A stretch of DNA of 64,000 bases from Pedobacter arcticus A12 (GCF_000302595.1 NZ_JH947128.1:124001-188000), one strand, 5' to 3'; positions 53,367-63,280 are shown, counted from the stretch's first letter. Program-made: numbers and translations. The notes: generated by a model not told the origin, from the letters alone.

Positions 53367-54239
53367 ATGAAACCTGTTTTAATGCGCCATACCGAAATAG
53401 TTGAGCAATCTTTTAAAGTTTGGGAAAACAGCAATCCGTATATACACAATCCTTGGCATTACCATCCAGAGTGTGAGATAACTTATATTGAAAATGCCCA
53501 AGGAACCTTGATTATTGGAGATAAGGCAATTGATTATACGAGTGACTCATTAATTTTTATCGGTTCAAATTTACCTCATGAATTTAGAGGCATAAACAAG
53601 GAAACACCAGATCTTAAATCAAAATCATACTCCGTACATTTTCAGAAAAATTTTCCGGGTAAGGATTTCTACAAAATGCCTGAACTTGCAGTAATTAATC
53701 AATTATTCGATATTTCTGCCAGAGGGATTAAGATACATGACCAAAAAAGCAAAGACTTAGCAAAGAAATATCTTCTTAAACTTTTCAAATCTGAGGGCGT
53801 AGAAAGAGTTGGCCATTTATTAAAACTATTAAATATCATCTCACTCTCTCCAAAATTAGAAATCCTCTCGAGTCAAATATTTGGACAATCACCAGAATTA
53901 CCACAAAATCAAAGGATTAACCAGGTTTGCAAATATGTTATGGACAATTTCAGAAATGAAATTACCATAGAACAATTGGTAACACATTTTCACATGACCC
54001 CAACTTCCTTTTCCAGATTTTTTAAAAAAAGGACTAATAAATCTTTCACACAATATGTAAACGAGATTAGAATTGGTTATGCCTGCAAACTGATGTTCCA
54101 AGAAAACTTTAGCATCTCGCAAATCGCATTTGAATGCGGGTTCGGGAATTTATCTAACTTTAATCAACAGTTTAAAAAAATTAAGCTAATAACTCCTTCT
54201 CAATTTATAGCTCAACTTTCTAAAAAGGATGTATTATAG
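53367..54239 (+). CDS. AraC-family transcriptional regulator
   Basis: A 290-residue regulator with an N-terminal cupin sensor domain (NPWHYHPECEITYIENAQGT, then DSLIFIGSNLPHEF) and two C-terminal AraC helix-turn-helix motifs: IEQLVTHFHMTPTSFSRFFK and FSISQIAFECGFGNLSNFNQ. It is convergent with the BNR gene at 54390 and lies nearest the sugar-acid and glycosidase genes of region 7, which it may control. The inducer is unknown. Confidence 0.93.
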   Translation: MKPVLMRHTEIVEQSFKVWENSNPYIHNPWHYHPECEITYIENAQGTLIIGDKAIDYTSDSLIFIGSNLPHEFRGINKETPDLKSKSYSVHFQKNFPGKDFYKMPELAVINQLFDISARGIKIHDQKSKDLAKKYLLKLFKSEGVERVGHLLKLLNIISLSPKLEILSSQIFGQSPELPQNQRINQVCKYVMDNFRNEITIEQLVTHFHMTPTSFSRFFKKRTNKSFTQYVNEIRIGYACKLMFQENFSISQIAFECGFGNLSNFNQQFKKIKLITPSQFIAQLSKKDVL

Positions 54240-54389
54240 TGGGAGTTTGATTATAAAAAAAACATGCGCAATGCAAATCTCTTTAAAGTTTAAAAAAAAC
54301 GGAAAGAGCGACTTAATTTTTAACGATAACTACCTAATATAAGCCGATCCGATAAACTCAGCGAAAAATCAAAATACTTTTCGTTGAGT

Positions 54390-56153
54390 TTATTGAGTTA
54401 CTTCGCCACCTACTTTTATATAACTTAGTGTGGCAAGTTGATTATCTGTGACGGCCCCACCCCAAAGATACAGTCGGAATATTATTGCTTTATCAGCCGA
54501 TATCTTCTGAAGGTCTTTTAAACCAGAAAGATATAAAACAGACTTCGGGTCTGCCTGGCTTTCTATTGGGAAATCGTAATTTGTGATATCCACAAAATTA
54601 TTACCTCCATCTACACTGTAACTCCATTTGCATTTTTTAGACCTATCATTAGTAACCTCTTTTATTTCATAATCCAAACTAGTGACTGAAAGTTTTGTGT
54701 TTTTTTGTGAGTGAAGCTGGAACTGAATATACTGATTGTTCTCCCTAGCTTTAGTACGACTTTTTGTTGGCTTATTGGCTTTAAAACTAAGTCCTTTAGT
54801 TCCGTTTACAAACGTAAGCCCATCTCCAAAAACTAATTCAGAAACTTCCAGGTTTTTATTGACGATTATTGGTCTAGTACGCTCATTTTTATCAAAACTC
54901 CAATAAGCAATTTCTTTCGTTTTTGTTATTGCGAGTAAATCTTTAGGCGAGTCTTCCACTTTCTTATTCCTGAAGTTTTCTATCCGATGAAAAGTAATCA
55001 TATTAGCATCATGGTACCTTGCCCCATACCACGATGTACGACTTACAGCAACAATATCATCACCTTCAATCAGCCAATCTGCGTATTGAAAACCGAAGAC
55101 ATCCCATGTTTTAATTTGATAGCCTTCATTCCAACGCAATATTTTGTATTGCATTTCCCAATTTTTTAAATCTTTTGATGAGTAAAGGCATAAAACATTT
55201 CTTTGGTGCCAATTGCCATTGTAGGTTTCCAAGCCATTTTGAAAAGTAGAAATTTTGTTCACAATAGTCCAATATTTACCCGATACCTTATCATAACGGA
55301 TGGTAAACTTTGACTCTGCACCAGGGAAATGGACGTACTCGGCCGGCTTATTATTAAAAGTCACTACCTTTCCATCATTGCTAATGCTGATTATTGCTGC
55401 TACTTCATTTCTGGGGATACCGGTAGCCGAACCTTCTAAACTATAGTTGCCTTTTTCCCCTTGCCAGCTATCCATACGCATAAAATCTACCAAGTCTCCA
55501 TTTGGGGTAACCACTATATTACCCTCAAACCAATTTGGTCTTTTGGCATTTATCCATGTTTCATCAAAACGAATACTATTAGACCTAGTCCAGCTAGATG
55601 CTTTTAATAAATCTGCACCTACTGGCGCAGAAATAACAAGCGCATGAAAATCTCTATGCTTACTATCGTCAACTATTTCCTCAAACGCTCGCCATATTCT
55701 GCCTTTATGAACCACCACTGGAACAGGTGCTGTATGGTATTTCCCTTTAAAAATAACTCCCGAATTTTCATCTTTTGAAGCAGTCCAGGTATAGCCACCA
55801 TCATTAGATTTATGTATGATAATGTCACCAAATGAATTGGATATACCCATTAAATACAAACTACCTTCATTTACAAATAAACCTGCCCAATGCCCTACCA
55901 AAACTTTAGTGATAAATTTCCAGGTTTTTCCTTTGTCCTCAGACCTATATATTCCCGAACCTTTTGGCATATCATGCGATACAACGTAGGTACCGTCTGG
56001 AAGAATAGCAATACTTGGCGATGCTGCTCTAACTTTTAAAGGATCGGGGCTTTGATAGATTACTGTACCGGGGAAAACCGGTTGCGCCTTAACATCAAAG
56101 TTTACTAAAAAAAATACAAATAGTAGCGAAATACCTTTAATAAGTCTTCTCAT
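54390..56153 (-). CDS. sialidase-like BNR/Asp-box exo-glycosidase with C-terminal module
   Basis: A 587-residue secreted protein (signal peptide ending DVKAQ). Residues about 25-415 form a sialidase-type beta-propeller with Asp boxes SEDKGKTW and SNDGGYTW. From about 425 the chain carries a separate beta-sandwich-like module (AYWSFDKN, WSYSVDGGNNFVDIT, IIFRLYLWGGA) that also makes up most of the two following proteins. True sialidase activity is not shown; propellers of this kind also occur in rhamnosidases and lyases. No lipobox is present. The gene is the last of the minus-strand run in region 7. Confidence 0.8.
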   Translation of the reverse strand: MRRLIKGISLLFVFFLVNFDVKAQPVFPGTVIYQSPDPLKVRAASPSIAILPDGTYVVSHDMPKGSGIYRSEDKGKTWKFITKVLVGHWAGLFVNEGSLYLMGISNSFGDIIIHKSNDGGYTWTASKDENSGVIFKGKYHTAPVPVVVHKGRIWRAFEEIVDDSKHRDFHALVISAPVGADLLKASSWTRSNSIRFDETWINAKRPNWFEGNIVVTPNGDLVDFMRMDSWQGEKGNYSLEGSATGIPRNEVAAIISISNDGKVVTFNNKPAEYVHFPGAESKFTIRYDKVSGKYWTIVNKISTFQNGLETYNGNWHQRNVLCLYSSKDLKNWEMQYKILRWNEGYQIKTWDVFGFQYADWLIEGDDIVAVSRTSWYGARYHDANMITFHRIENFRNKKVEDSPKDLLAITKTKEIAYWSFDKNERTRPIIVNKNLEVSELVFGDGLTFVNGTKGLSFKANKPTKSRTKARENNQYIQFQLHSQKNTKLSVTSLDYEIKEVTNDRSKKCKWSYSVDGGNNFVDITNYDFPIESQADPKSVLYLSGLKDLQKISADKAIIFRLYLWGGAVTDNQLATLSYIKVGGEVTQ

Positions 56154-56222
56154 TGTTCTGAATTAAAGTTTGATTACCTGTTTATTAAAATATCATAAAT
56201 AGCTATTAAAACAAGTATTTGC

Positions 56223-57992
56223 TTACCAAATAAATTTAGTGATCAATGCTTTTTTATTGTTCGTTAGTTTAGCTACATAGATGCCTTTGCTATTCCCTAA
56301 AAAAGAAATTTTAAAACTATTGTTAGCACTGCCGTTTAAATCAACATGCTGTTTATAAACAATACGACCGTTAACATCACTTATCTGAAGCAGTCCCTTT
56401 CCACTTACCTCACCCTGCACACTTAGTTCAATAGAATTGTCATTTTGATAAGCTCTCATCTCAGCATTAGCGTTTATGCTATTGTTTATTGAGATAATTT
56501 TAGAGTCTTCGTACTTTCCGTCTCGATCTACCTGGCGCAACTGATAGTAATTTACCCCAGCTAATGGCTCATAATCAAACAAACTGTAATTATTAACGGT
56601 TGTTGCGTTACCTGCCCCGCTAACTGTACCCACTAAAATATTCGGTTTTACATTTGATGATCTGTAAACTTCGAAGTGAGAATTATTTTTCTCGGAAACG
56701 GTTTTCCAAGATAATTTGATTCCATTAAGTTCTTTTTTAGCAGTGAACGATGTTAATGTTACGGGTAAAGTCCCCATATCCTCTACCGTTCCGTAAGTAC
56801 TTAAACTACTTTCACCAGCAACTAAATTTCTACCTAAACCAAACACAGAGGTAATATCGGTTGCTCCCCATAAATAAATCCTAAATTCTACATTATTAAC
56901 ATCAGTTAGATTTTGTAAATCTACTATAGTACTTACATCCATATCTGCTAATACAGTACCATCATCTGTTGCACTTATTACTCCATTAGCCCCTGGAACT
57001 AATGTAACTGCCCCGCCGTCTTTCACGTAAGCAAGCTGGTAATTATTGGCACCAGTTGCTTTTCTACGGTACTTAAAATTAAGTGCACTAACGTTTATTT
57101 TAACATCTATTTTGGGCTGCAAATTAAAACTGTAATATTCGTTATTATTAGATGCATCAATATAAGAAGCACTTAGGTTTTTAGAGGTAGCAACAAATCC
57201 TCGGGATAAACTACTTAACTCCAACCCCGGCCCGCGTGTTAATGTAGAGGCATTGAGTGCCGGACTTAAAGCAGTAACACCAAAACTAGCTGTGCTACTT
57301 GGCGCACTATACAAACTCCACTCTAAAAGTAAAGGCTTATTGGTGACATTTGCCATTAGAGATAAAACCTCCCGCTCTGAAGTATTACTTTTTCCAAATC
57401 CAAACCCACTATTGCCTCCGCTAACACTGGCGCCCCAAGCGTATATTCTAAAATAAACCGTTTTCCCAGGCGCAATTGACTGCAGCGCTAAGATATTGGA
57501 AACATCTTCTGATCTATCTTCTCCCTGCGTATCTGTTAGCCCAATACTATTGTCTGTACTACCAATTTCTTTAAAAGCACTCTCCGCTAGGTCATCTATA
57601 CTATATTTCCATCTATAGTTTGTCACAGATTGAGCAGTTGCTGTCCTTAACCTAGCATTTATTGTAGTAAAAGACATATACTTCCCCGCTTCTGCGGTGA
57701 CTGCAAGCTGATAATAAGACCCAGCAGTATAAGCTTGTGCTTTAGTTTCACCGTTTGTAAAATTAGCAACGTAAGAATAAGTTGAATTGCTGGCGTAGAT
57801 AATACCTGGCCCACGACTTAAAGTTACTGCATTAATATCTGCTGTTTTAAAATTAGCTGAGATAGGATTATCTTGCCCTGCTAGCAATACCGTTGTAGCT
57901 TGATAAAAAGAAGCGATTTTGGTCTGTGAAAAACCATTTACACTAAACATCAGCAGTAGTGATGCGAAAAAAACAAAGTAACTTTTTTTCAT
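56223..57992 (-). CDS. T9SS-secreted protein with two repeated modules
   Basis: A 589-residue protein with a signal peptide (ending NGFSQ). Two copies of the region-7 module occupy about 22-215 (LSRGPG, YRWKYSIDD, FRIYAWGAS, FGFGKS) and 216-405 (LTRGPG, YYSFNL, FRIYLWGAT, FGLGRN). They are followed by a fibronectin-like stretch (LPVTLTSFTAKKELNGIKLS) and a type A T9SS C-terminal sorting domain ending KGIYVAKLTNNKKALITKFI-type text. It is expected to be exported and attached to the cell surface. No catalytic motif is seen, so glycan binding or adhesion is more likely than catalysis. Confidence 0.8.
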   Translation of the reverse strand: MKKSYFVFFASLLLMFSVNGFSQTKIASFYQATTVLLAGQDNPISANFKTADINAVTLSRGPGIIYASNSTYSYVANFTNGETKAQAYTAGSYYQLAVTAEAGKYMSFTTINARLRTATAQSVTNYRWKYSIDDLAESAFKEIGSTDNSIGLTDTQGEDRSEDVSNILALQSIAPGKTVYFRIYAWGASVSGGNSGFGFGKSNTSEREVLSLMANVTNKPLLLEWSLYSAPSSTASFGVTALSPALNASTLTRGPGLELSSLSRGFVATSKNLSASYIDASNNNEYYSFNLQPKIDVKINVSALNFKYRRKATGANNYQLAYVKDGGAVTLVPGANGVISATDDGTVLADMDVSTIVDLQNLTDVNNVEFRIYLWGATDITSVFGLGRNLVAGESSLSTYGTVEDMGTLPVTLTSFTAKKELNGIKLSWKTVSEKNNSHFEVYRSSNVKPNILVGTVSGAGNATTVNNYSLFDYEPLAGVNYYQLRQVDRDGKYEDSKIISINNSINANAEMRAYQNDNSIELSVQGEVSGKGLLQISDVNGRIVYKQHVDLNGSANNSFKISFLGNSKGIYVAKLTNNKKALITKFIW

Positions 57993-58163
57993 AATATTTA
58001 TTTTAAATTTTAATAATTAATTGATTTTATATACTACTTGCAGGCTAATTTTCCGATAATAATTAAGACTTCAGGTTGTGCTAAATAGCAACCAACGTAA
58101 GGTTTTTGGTTTTTTTTTAAATCTATTCGTTTTTAAACACCCTATAACAAACTACGTAGCCAA

Positions 58164-58823
58164 CTAATTTACTGGACTTACCAAGCCTTTAACGGCTAGT
58201 ACATTGCTTCCTTTCATATTTGATTTTCCAAAACCAAAAGATCTTTGGTCGCCTGTATTAGCAGTAGCTCCCCAAGTGTAAATTCGAATAGTAATTATTT
58301 TTGATGATGACACATCTTGCAATTCTTTATACTGAGCCAGACTAACTGAGGGTTGTTTCGCACCGTTATTGTTGAGATCTTCTACAGTAATATCTGCTTT
58401 GCCAATTTCTGTAAAATCTTGACCGTCCAAACTGTACATCCAACGGTAAACGTATGGCGATTGCAACTGTCTTCTCAGCACCGCATCAATAGATGTTAAC
58501 GAAACCTTAAATCCTTTTTTAGCCTGCACAGTAAATTGATAGTATGCATTTGATTTCTTGGATTCTTCTTTTGTTGTATTTACTGGAAAAGTAGCACTAA
58601 ATCCCCTCGTATTTCCTTGCTTTTTCGGATCCGCTGCTGCTCCTCTTGTTAATACAGATTGCTCTAAGTTAGGATCAATCGTAGTTGCTTTTGCTGTAAC
58701 ATCTTGCCCTTTTGATGGCTCAGGCAAAGAAAATTGCCACGCAGCCACTTGGCTATAACCCGCCGAACTTATCAGCGTAAATAAGCCTATCATAAATGCT
58801 TTACCAAAATTTATCTTTTTCAT
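58164..58823 (-). CDS. secreted single-module protein
   Basis: A 219-residue protein from ATG 58823 (MKKINFGKAFMIGLFTLISS). An ATG 19 codons upstream is open but would bury the signal peptide. After the signal (ending GYSQ) the whole chain is one copy of the module shared with its neighbours: VAAWQFSLP, SVLTRGAA, YYQFTVQ, YRWMYSLDGQDFTEIG, TIRIYTWGAT and FGFGKSN. It has no T9SS sorting domain and no lipobox, so it may stay in the periplasm or depend on a partner. Function unknown; carbohydrate binding is a guess from context. Confidence 0.75.
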   Translation of the reverse strand: MKKINFGKAFMIGLFTLISSAGYSQVAAWQFSLPEPSKGQDVTAKATTIDPNLEQSVLTRGAAADPKKQGNTRGFSATFPVNTTKEESKKSNAYYQFTVQAKKGFKVSLTSIDAVLRRQLQSPYVYRWMYSLDGQDFTEIGKADITVEDLNNNGAKQPSVSLAQYKELQDVSSSKIITIRIYTWGATANTGDQRSFGFGKSNMKGSNVLAVKGLVSPVN

Positions 58824-58959
58824 AATTTTCAAATTTATTTTTGTATTTCTAATCTTGTTAATGGCTTTTACATATATCAAATCAGTCTTTGAAGGTTAAA
58901 AATTAAAGACTTGCGTTGTTTTTTTTAAAGAAAAACAGTTTTATAACTCCCATACGTCG

Positions 58960-60156
58960 CTATTTATTGACTCTAGTTTTAAAAACAGCTTTTGCATTTC
59001 CATCAATAATATCCTGCTCGGTTACACTACAATAGTTTATCTCTTTTGCCCCTTTTCTATCTCTATCAAATGTGATGTGTATTTTACCATTACTATCTTC
59101 ATCAGCGTCTGGATATGATACGTTTTCTCTGTTGTCTAACAGTAATTTATAAGGCCAGGTTTCTCCTCCATCTTTCGAGATAAAAGCGGTCATATTAGTC
59201 CGTTTTTCATTATCGTTTAAGATTAGCAATAAATTACCCGAGCGTAATTTCCCTACATAAAAACGACTGGCTGTGGTTGGCCCTGTAGTTGTAAAAGGTT
59301 GCAAAACAGTCCAAGACTTACCATAGTCTTTACTTTTAGAAAAATAGACGCCTTTTTTTGTACGTACCAAACAAAGGAAATCTCCTGCATTATTAATTTG
59401 GACAAGTTGATGTTCGTCAAAAGTTCTTAATTTATTTGGCAAGGTGTTTATGGAAGAATGCTCATTTAGGTAGCCCAGTTTTTTACCTTTTTTATAAGAA
59501 TAATTATATATAAATGTACCATCTGGGATATAATTAGGTTCTTTGGTGAAATTTTTACCTAACTGCCATATTGAAACAGGAAAAAGCACTTCATCTATTT
59601 GTGGAACGTATACCGGTTTATTCATCATAACACCGTAAGAAAGTAGTTTTGGTTTTTCCCAAGCAATTTTTTTACCGTCCCAAGCAACTGGTATTGCATT
59701 AACGCCATCTCTCAAATCAAAGTGCATGTTATTCATTGATACTGCATAAAACAGCCACACTTTGCCAAACTTATCTCGCCACAATACTGGATCAAAAAAT
59801 CTGCTGGTAGTATCTTTTGGATAAACAACCAACTCATCATTTTTCCAGCTGTGTCCGCCATCTGTACTCACGGATAACGTAACATAATTGCCCGGCCCCT
59901 CGCCCGGACCGCCCGTATACCATGCTAAATAAATTACTTTTCCATCTTCAGAAGTTGCGATAGAAGAAACCAACTCGTGTTGGCGGTTTAACACCCTGAT
60001 ATCGGTATATGGTTTTTCTAATATAATGGCTGCGTTTGCTCTATTTTTATCAAGCTGTACGCCGTTTACCTGCGCAGTTGAATTGTAATTAAATACCAAT
60101 AAAAGAGGGAGAAATAAAAAATTTGGTTTTACAAATACGGTAAAATTTAGTTTCAT
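58960..60156 (-). CDS. BNR/Asp-box family secreted exo-glycosidase-like protein
   Basis: A 398-residue protein with a signal peptide (ending YNSTAQ) and a single sialidase-type beta-propeller. Asp boxes are STDGGHSW, SKDYGKSW and SKDGGETW. Other features are YLAWYTGGPGEGPGN, DPVLWRDKFGKVWLFYAVS and SYPDADEDSNGKIHITFDRD. BNR proteins of this compact type accompany plant or algal polysaccharide loci and include enzymes acting on several sugars. Substrate is not assigned. It lies 160 bases after the transporter gene. Confidence 0.82.
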   Translation of the reverse strand: MKLNFTVFVKPNFLFLPLLLVFNYNSTAQVNGVQLDKNRANAAIILEKPYTDIRVLNRQHELVSSIATSEDGKVIYLAWYTGGPGEGPGNYVTLSVSTDGGHSWKNDELVVYPKDTTSRFFDPVLWRDKFGKVWLFYAVSMNNMHFDLRDGVNAIPVAWDGKKIAWEKPKLLSYGVMMNKPVYVPQIDEVLFPVSIWQLGKNFTKEPNYIPDGTFIYNYSYKKGKKLGYLNEHSSINTLPNKLRTFDEHQLVQINNAGDFLCLVRTKKGVYFSKSKDYGKSWTVLQPFTTTGPTTASRFYVGKLRSGNLLLILNDNEKRTNMTAFISKDGGETWPYKLLLDNRENVSYPDADEDSNGKIHITFDRDRKGAKEINYCSVTEQDIIDGNAKAVFKTRVNK

Positions 60157-60316
60157 GAGCGCTTTATAAAAGTTAGGTTTTGGTTAGTTTAAAAAACTTA
60201 TATTTTTTAAACAATTGCTTAGTCAATATTAACAATTCGTTTGATGCGTAGCTTTTAGAAAACTATCAGATACTAATGAAAATATATCCTTATTAGTGTT
60301 ACATTTTAAATACTTG

Positions 60317-61606
60317 TTACTTTAAGGGTTTTAGGGTCTGCTTTTTTGTAAGTAGATAAATGATAAGCCAAGCAAATAGATAAGTAAAGCCGCAGATGGT
60401 AAATAATAGGTTATAGCCTCCTGCTAAGTTTCCCTGCATCTTATAGCTATCTAATAAGTAACCAATCAATATTGGAAAAAGGATTCCACCTAAGGCACCT
60501 GCCATACCCCCTATACCCACAACAGAGCTTACCGTTTCTTTTGGAAACATATCTGAAGCAAGTGTAAATATATTTGTAGCCCAGGCTTGGTGTACTGCAA
60601 CGGCCAAACTTATCAATCCTACGGCAACCCAAATATCTGTTGCAAATTGAGCCAGTATAATAGAGATTTCTAACACTGCAAATATGAGTAAAGCAATACG
60701 TCTGGCTTTTAAAGTAGGCAAACCTCTTTTTATTAACCATGATGAAAAATAACCGCCCCCTATACTACCTACCGTGGTTGCCGCATAAATAAGCATTAAT
60801 TGCGGGCTTGGTTTAGTGAGGTCGAGATTAAATGTTGATGAGAAATAGGAAGGCAACCAGAATAAGAAAAACCAGTAGATAGGATCTATTAACAGCTTAC
60901 CAGTAATAAATGCCCAGGTTTGAGGCATTGAGAATAGGCTTGACCATTTTATCTTTTCTCCAGCTATTTCTTGGCTAGTAGCATTTTCATTTTGATCATT
61001 CTGTATTAAATTTAATTCCTCGGCAGTTATTCTTTTTTGTTTCGATGGAATTTCATAAAGTACCAACCAAAAAATCAACCACACAAAACCTAAAGCTCCA
61101 GTAATCCAAAATACTTCTTGCCAGCCATGATGGGCTAATATCCAGGGCACAACAAAAAGAGCAACTACAACACCAACACTTGTTCCAGCATTAAAAATCC
61201 CGGTTGCAATGGCTCTTTCTTTTTTTGGAAACCATTCTGCCACTGCTTTCATTGCAGCAGGGAAATTACCCGCTTCGCCAACTCCCAAACCTACTCTCGC
61301 CAAGCCAAAGCCAAAAGCACTCCTGGCAACAGCATGCAACATGCCAGCAACACTCCAAAATACTACAGAAATAGAGTATCCTATTTTTGTACCCACTTTA
61401 TCTATTATTCTACCAAAAACCAAAAGTCCAATGGCATAAGCTGCGGTAAAGGCCATCACAATGTGTGCAAAATCTGTTTCTGACCAATCGAACTCTTTTT
61501 CGAGCGTAGGTTTTAGTAGCCCAATAATCTGGCGATCCATATAATTGATAGTTGTAGCAATAAATAATAGCGCAACTACAATCCATCGATAATTTCTTAT
61601 TTTCAT
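60317..61606 (-). CDS. MFS transporter of the hexuronate (ExuT-like) family
   Basis: A 429-residue permease with 12 predicted helices. ATG 61606 (MKIRNYRWIVVALLFIATT) is preferred over an ATG three codons earlier. The anion:cation symporter group is shown by INYMDRQIIGLLKPTLEKEF, GRIIDKVGTKIGYSISVVFW, GEAGNFPAAMKAVAEWFPKK and FNAGTSVGVVVA. ExuT-like members carry hexuronates or aldonates into the cytoplasm. That suits the ketodeoxy-sugar kinase and aldolase encoded just upstream. It starts 33 bases after the aldolase gene. Confidence 0.9.
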   Translation of the reverse strand: MKIRNYRWIVVALLFIATTINYMDRQIIGLLKPTLEKEFDWSETDFAHIVMAFTAAYAIGLLVFGRIIDKVGTKIGYSISVVFWSVAGMLHAVARSAFGFGLARVGLGVGEAGNFPAAMKAVAEWFPKKERAIATGIFNAGTSVGVVVALFVVPWILAHHGWQEVFWITGALGFVWLIFWLVLYEIPSKQKRITAEELNLIQNDQNENATSQEIAGEKIKWSSLFSMPQTWAFITGKLLIDPIYWFFLFWLPSYFSSTFNLDLTKPSPQLMLIYAATTVGSIGGGYFSSWLIKRGLPTLKARRIALLIFAVLEISIILAQFATDIWVAVGLISLAVAVHQAWATNIFTLASDMFPKETVSSVVGIGGMAGALGGILFPILIGYLLDSYKMQGNLAGGYNLLFTICGFTYLFAWLIIYLLTKKQTLKPLK

Positions 61607-61638
61607 ATTGAACATCTGGTATCTTGATTAATGAGAAA

Positions 61639-62283
61639 CTAGGCAGTTATTTTTTTTACGAAATCTTCAAAATGCGAACTCAACGCACCCCAATCCTTTG
61701 CTTCGATATGTTTTTTGTTAAACAAAGGACTTCCAATACCAAAACCACTTGCACCCGCTTGGTAAAACTCTTGGATATTATCAATACTTACGCCGCCTGT
61801 AGGCAATAGCTTTATTTGATTAAACGGTCCTTTAATATCTTTTATGAAATTTGCACCCAACGCTGTTGCTGGAAAAACTTTTACCATATCAGCTCCAGCT
61901 TTCCACGCTTTGTGAATTTCTGTTGGCGTAAATGCACCCGAAAATATTGGTATGCTTCTTACTTTACAGGTCTTAATAATTTTTTTATCCACTATTGGCG
62001 TTACGATAAACTGTGCTCCGTAAGCCATTGCGGTATCTAAATCTTTTAAACTACAAACCGTTCCTACGCCAATGTTTAAATCAGAATAATTTTCAACAGC
62101 ATAACGAATACTTTTCTCCGCATCAGAACTGTTTAATGTAATTTCTAAAGTATTTAAACCTGCCTTTTTATATACTGGCAAAATTTCTTTCACTAGCTCA
62201 AAAGGAATGTTACGCATAATTCCAATAATCGGCACTAGACGAAATACCTCCCAGCTGAATCGATTTTCAATATTTGACATCAT
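61639..62283 (-). CDS. 2-dehydro-3-deoxy-phospho-gluconate/galactonate aldolase
   Basis: A 214-residue class I aldolase of the KDPG/KHG family. It has the substrate-binding LVPIIGIMRN, the Glu in LNTLEITLNSSDA, VGTVCSLKDLD, and the Schiff-base Lys in ADMVKVFPATALG. LLPTGGVSIDNIQEF completes the site. It cleaves a 2-keto-3-deoxy-6-phospho acid to pyruvate and glyceraldehyde 3-phosphate. Because the adjacent kinase is DgoK-like, the galactonate version (DgoA) is likely. The first 17 bases overlap the kinase gene. Confidence 0.92.
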   Translation of the reverse strand: MMSNIENRFSWEVFRLVPIIGIMRNIPFELVKEILPVYKKAGLNTLEITLNSSDAEKSIRYAVENYSDLNIGVGTVCSLKDLDTAMAYGAQFIVTPIVDKKIIKTCKVRSIPIFSGAFTPTEIHKAWKAGADMVKVFPATALGANFIKDIKGPFNQIKLLPTGGVSIDNIQEFYQAGASGFGIGSPLFNKKHIEAKDWGALSSHFEDFVKKITA

Positions 62284-63280
62284 GATATTTGGATTGGTAG
62301 ATTTTGATCTGGCCTAAAATCGTTGCATCTGTCATAGCTTCAGGTAAAACAAAATGAGCCACTGAGCCCATACCGAGTTCTTCAATTGCTTTTTTATAAA
62401 GTTCAAACAGCTTATTGCCACTGCACAATATTATTTTCTCCCAATTTCCATTAAGAACTGACCTAAGCTCTGTGCCAATTAACAAACCACTTAAATAAAA
62501 ATAATTTTGCCGCTTATTGCGATGCTGAAATAGCTCTCCCGTTCTAACGCTAAACAAATTCTTTAGTAGGTTAAACGATGCTGACTTTTGGATGCCATAA
62601 GAAAACGCGTCGAAATCATCTAGAGTTAGGTCGCCTGTTGGCATTTCTATAGCTTGTTTCAACAAACTATTTTTTTGCAGAACCGAAAACAGTTCACCCG
62701 TCATATAAGTATTAAAATCAACCATCTTACCGTCTATCACTCTAATGTGTTTAGAGTGCGTACCTGTCATAATCAGTAAAGAATTTGAAATACCATCTAA
62801 AGATTGTATGATTTGTTCTAACCCTATAAATTGTGTCTCTTCTCCCCTCATTACATCAATGTTTGATTGTACTCCCGAAACCAGCAAAATACTATGGGGG
62901 AAAATTTCCGACTCTTCGATTACACAAATACCTGCTTTTTCTCCGCTTAAATCAAACGGCAATACGCTATATGGCAGTTCTACCATTCCAATTGAGGATG
63001 AAGCCATACCAGATATAACCAATGGAACGCTTTTTAAAGAAAGATTTATAGCGCTAGAAATATTGTCGATATGAATTTTTAAACGGCTTTGATAAAAAGG
63101 CAATCGCTCTACTTCGCTAGTTTCTTTCCACTCATTAAAAACCTTAGACACACCATCCTCGGCGTTACTGGTTGCAACGGTTTTGCTGGAAATTATATCT
63201 ACTAATTGCAATCTGAGCGAAGAGGTTCCCCAATCACAACATAAAAGGTAAGATTCCGCTGCCAAACTTGAATAACTCAT
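62267..63280 (-). CDS. dgoK: 2-dehydro-3-deoxygalactonokinase
   Basis: A 337-residue kinase of the DgoK family, phosphorylating 2-keto-3-deoxygalactonate at O6 with ATP. Features are the phosphate-binding LLCCDWGTSSLRLQLVD, VISGMASSSIGMVELPY, VSGVQSNIDVMRGEETQFIG and MTGTHSKHIRVIDGKMVDF-type text (LLIMTGTHSKHIRV). It is the first gene of the kinase-aldolase-transporter run and overlaps the aldolase gene by 17 bases. No galactonate dehydratase or galactose dehydrogenase is in the window, so the upstream steps must be encoded elsewhere or beyond the right edge. Confidence 0.92.
   Translation of the reverse strand: MSYSSLAAESYLLCCDWGTSSLRLQLVDIISSKTVATSNAEDGVSKVFNEWKETSEVERLPFYQSRLKIHIDNISSAINLSLKSVPLVISGMASSSIGMVELPYSVLPFDLSGEKAGICVIEESEIFPHSILLVSGVQSNIDVMRGEETQFIGLEQIIQSLDGISNSLLIMTGTHSKHIRVIDGKMVDFNTYMTGELFSVLQKNSLLKQAIEMPTGDLTLDDFDAFSYGIQKSASFNLLKNLFSVRTGELFQHRNKRQNYFYLSGLLIGTELRSVLNGNWEKIILCSGNKLFELYKKAIEELGMGSVAHFVLPEAMTDATILGQIKIYQSKYHDVKY

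Noticed and set aside
54390-56153. Naming the BNR protein a true exo-alpha-sialidase with a sialic acid pathway
   Set aside because: No sialic acid lyase, epimerase or transporter genes are nearby; the neighbours point to ketodeoxy sugar acids and arabinose.
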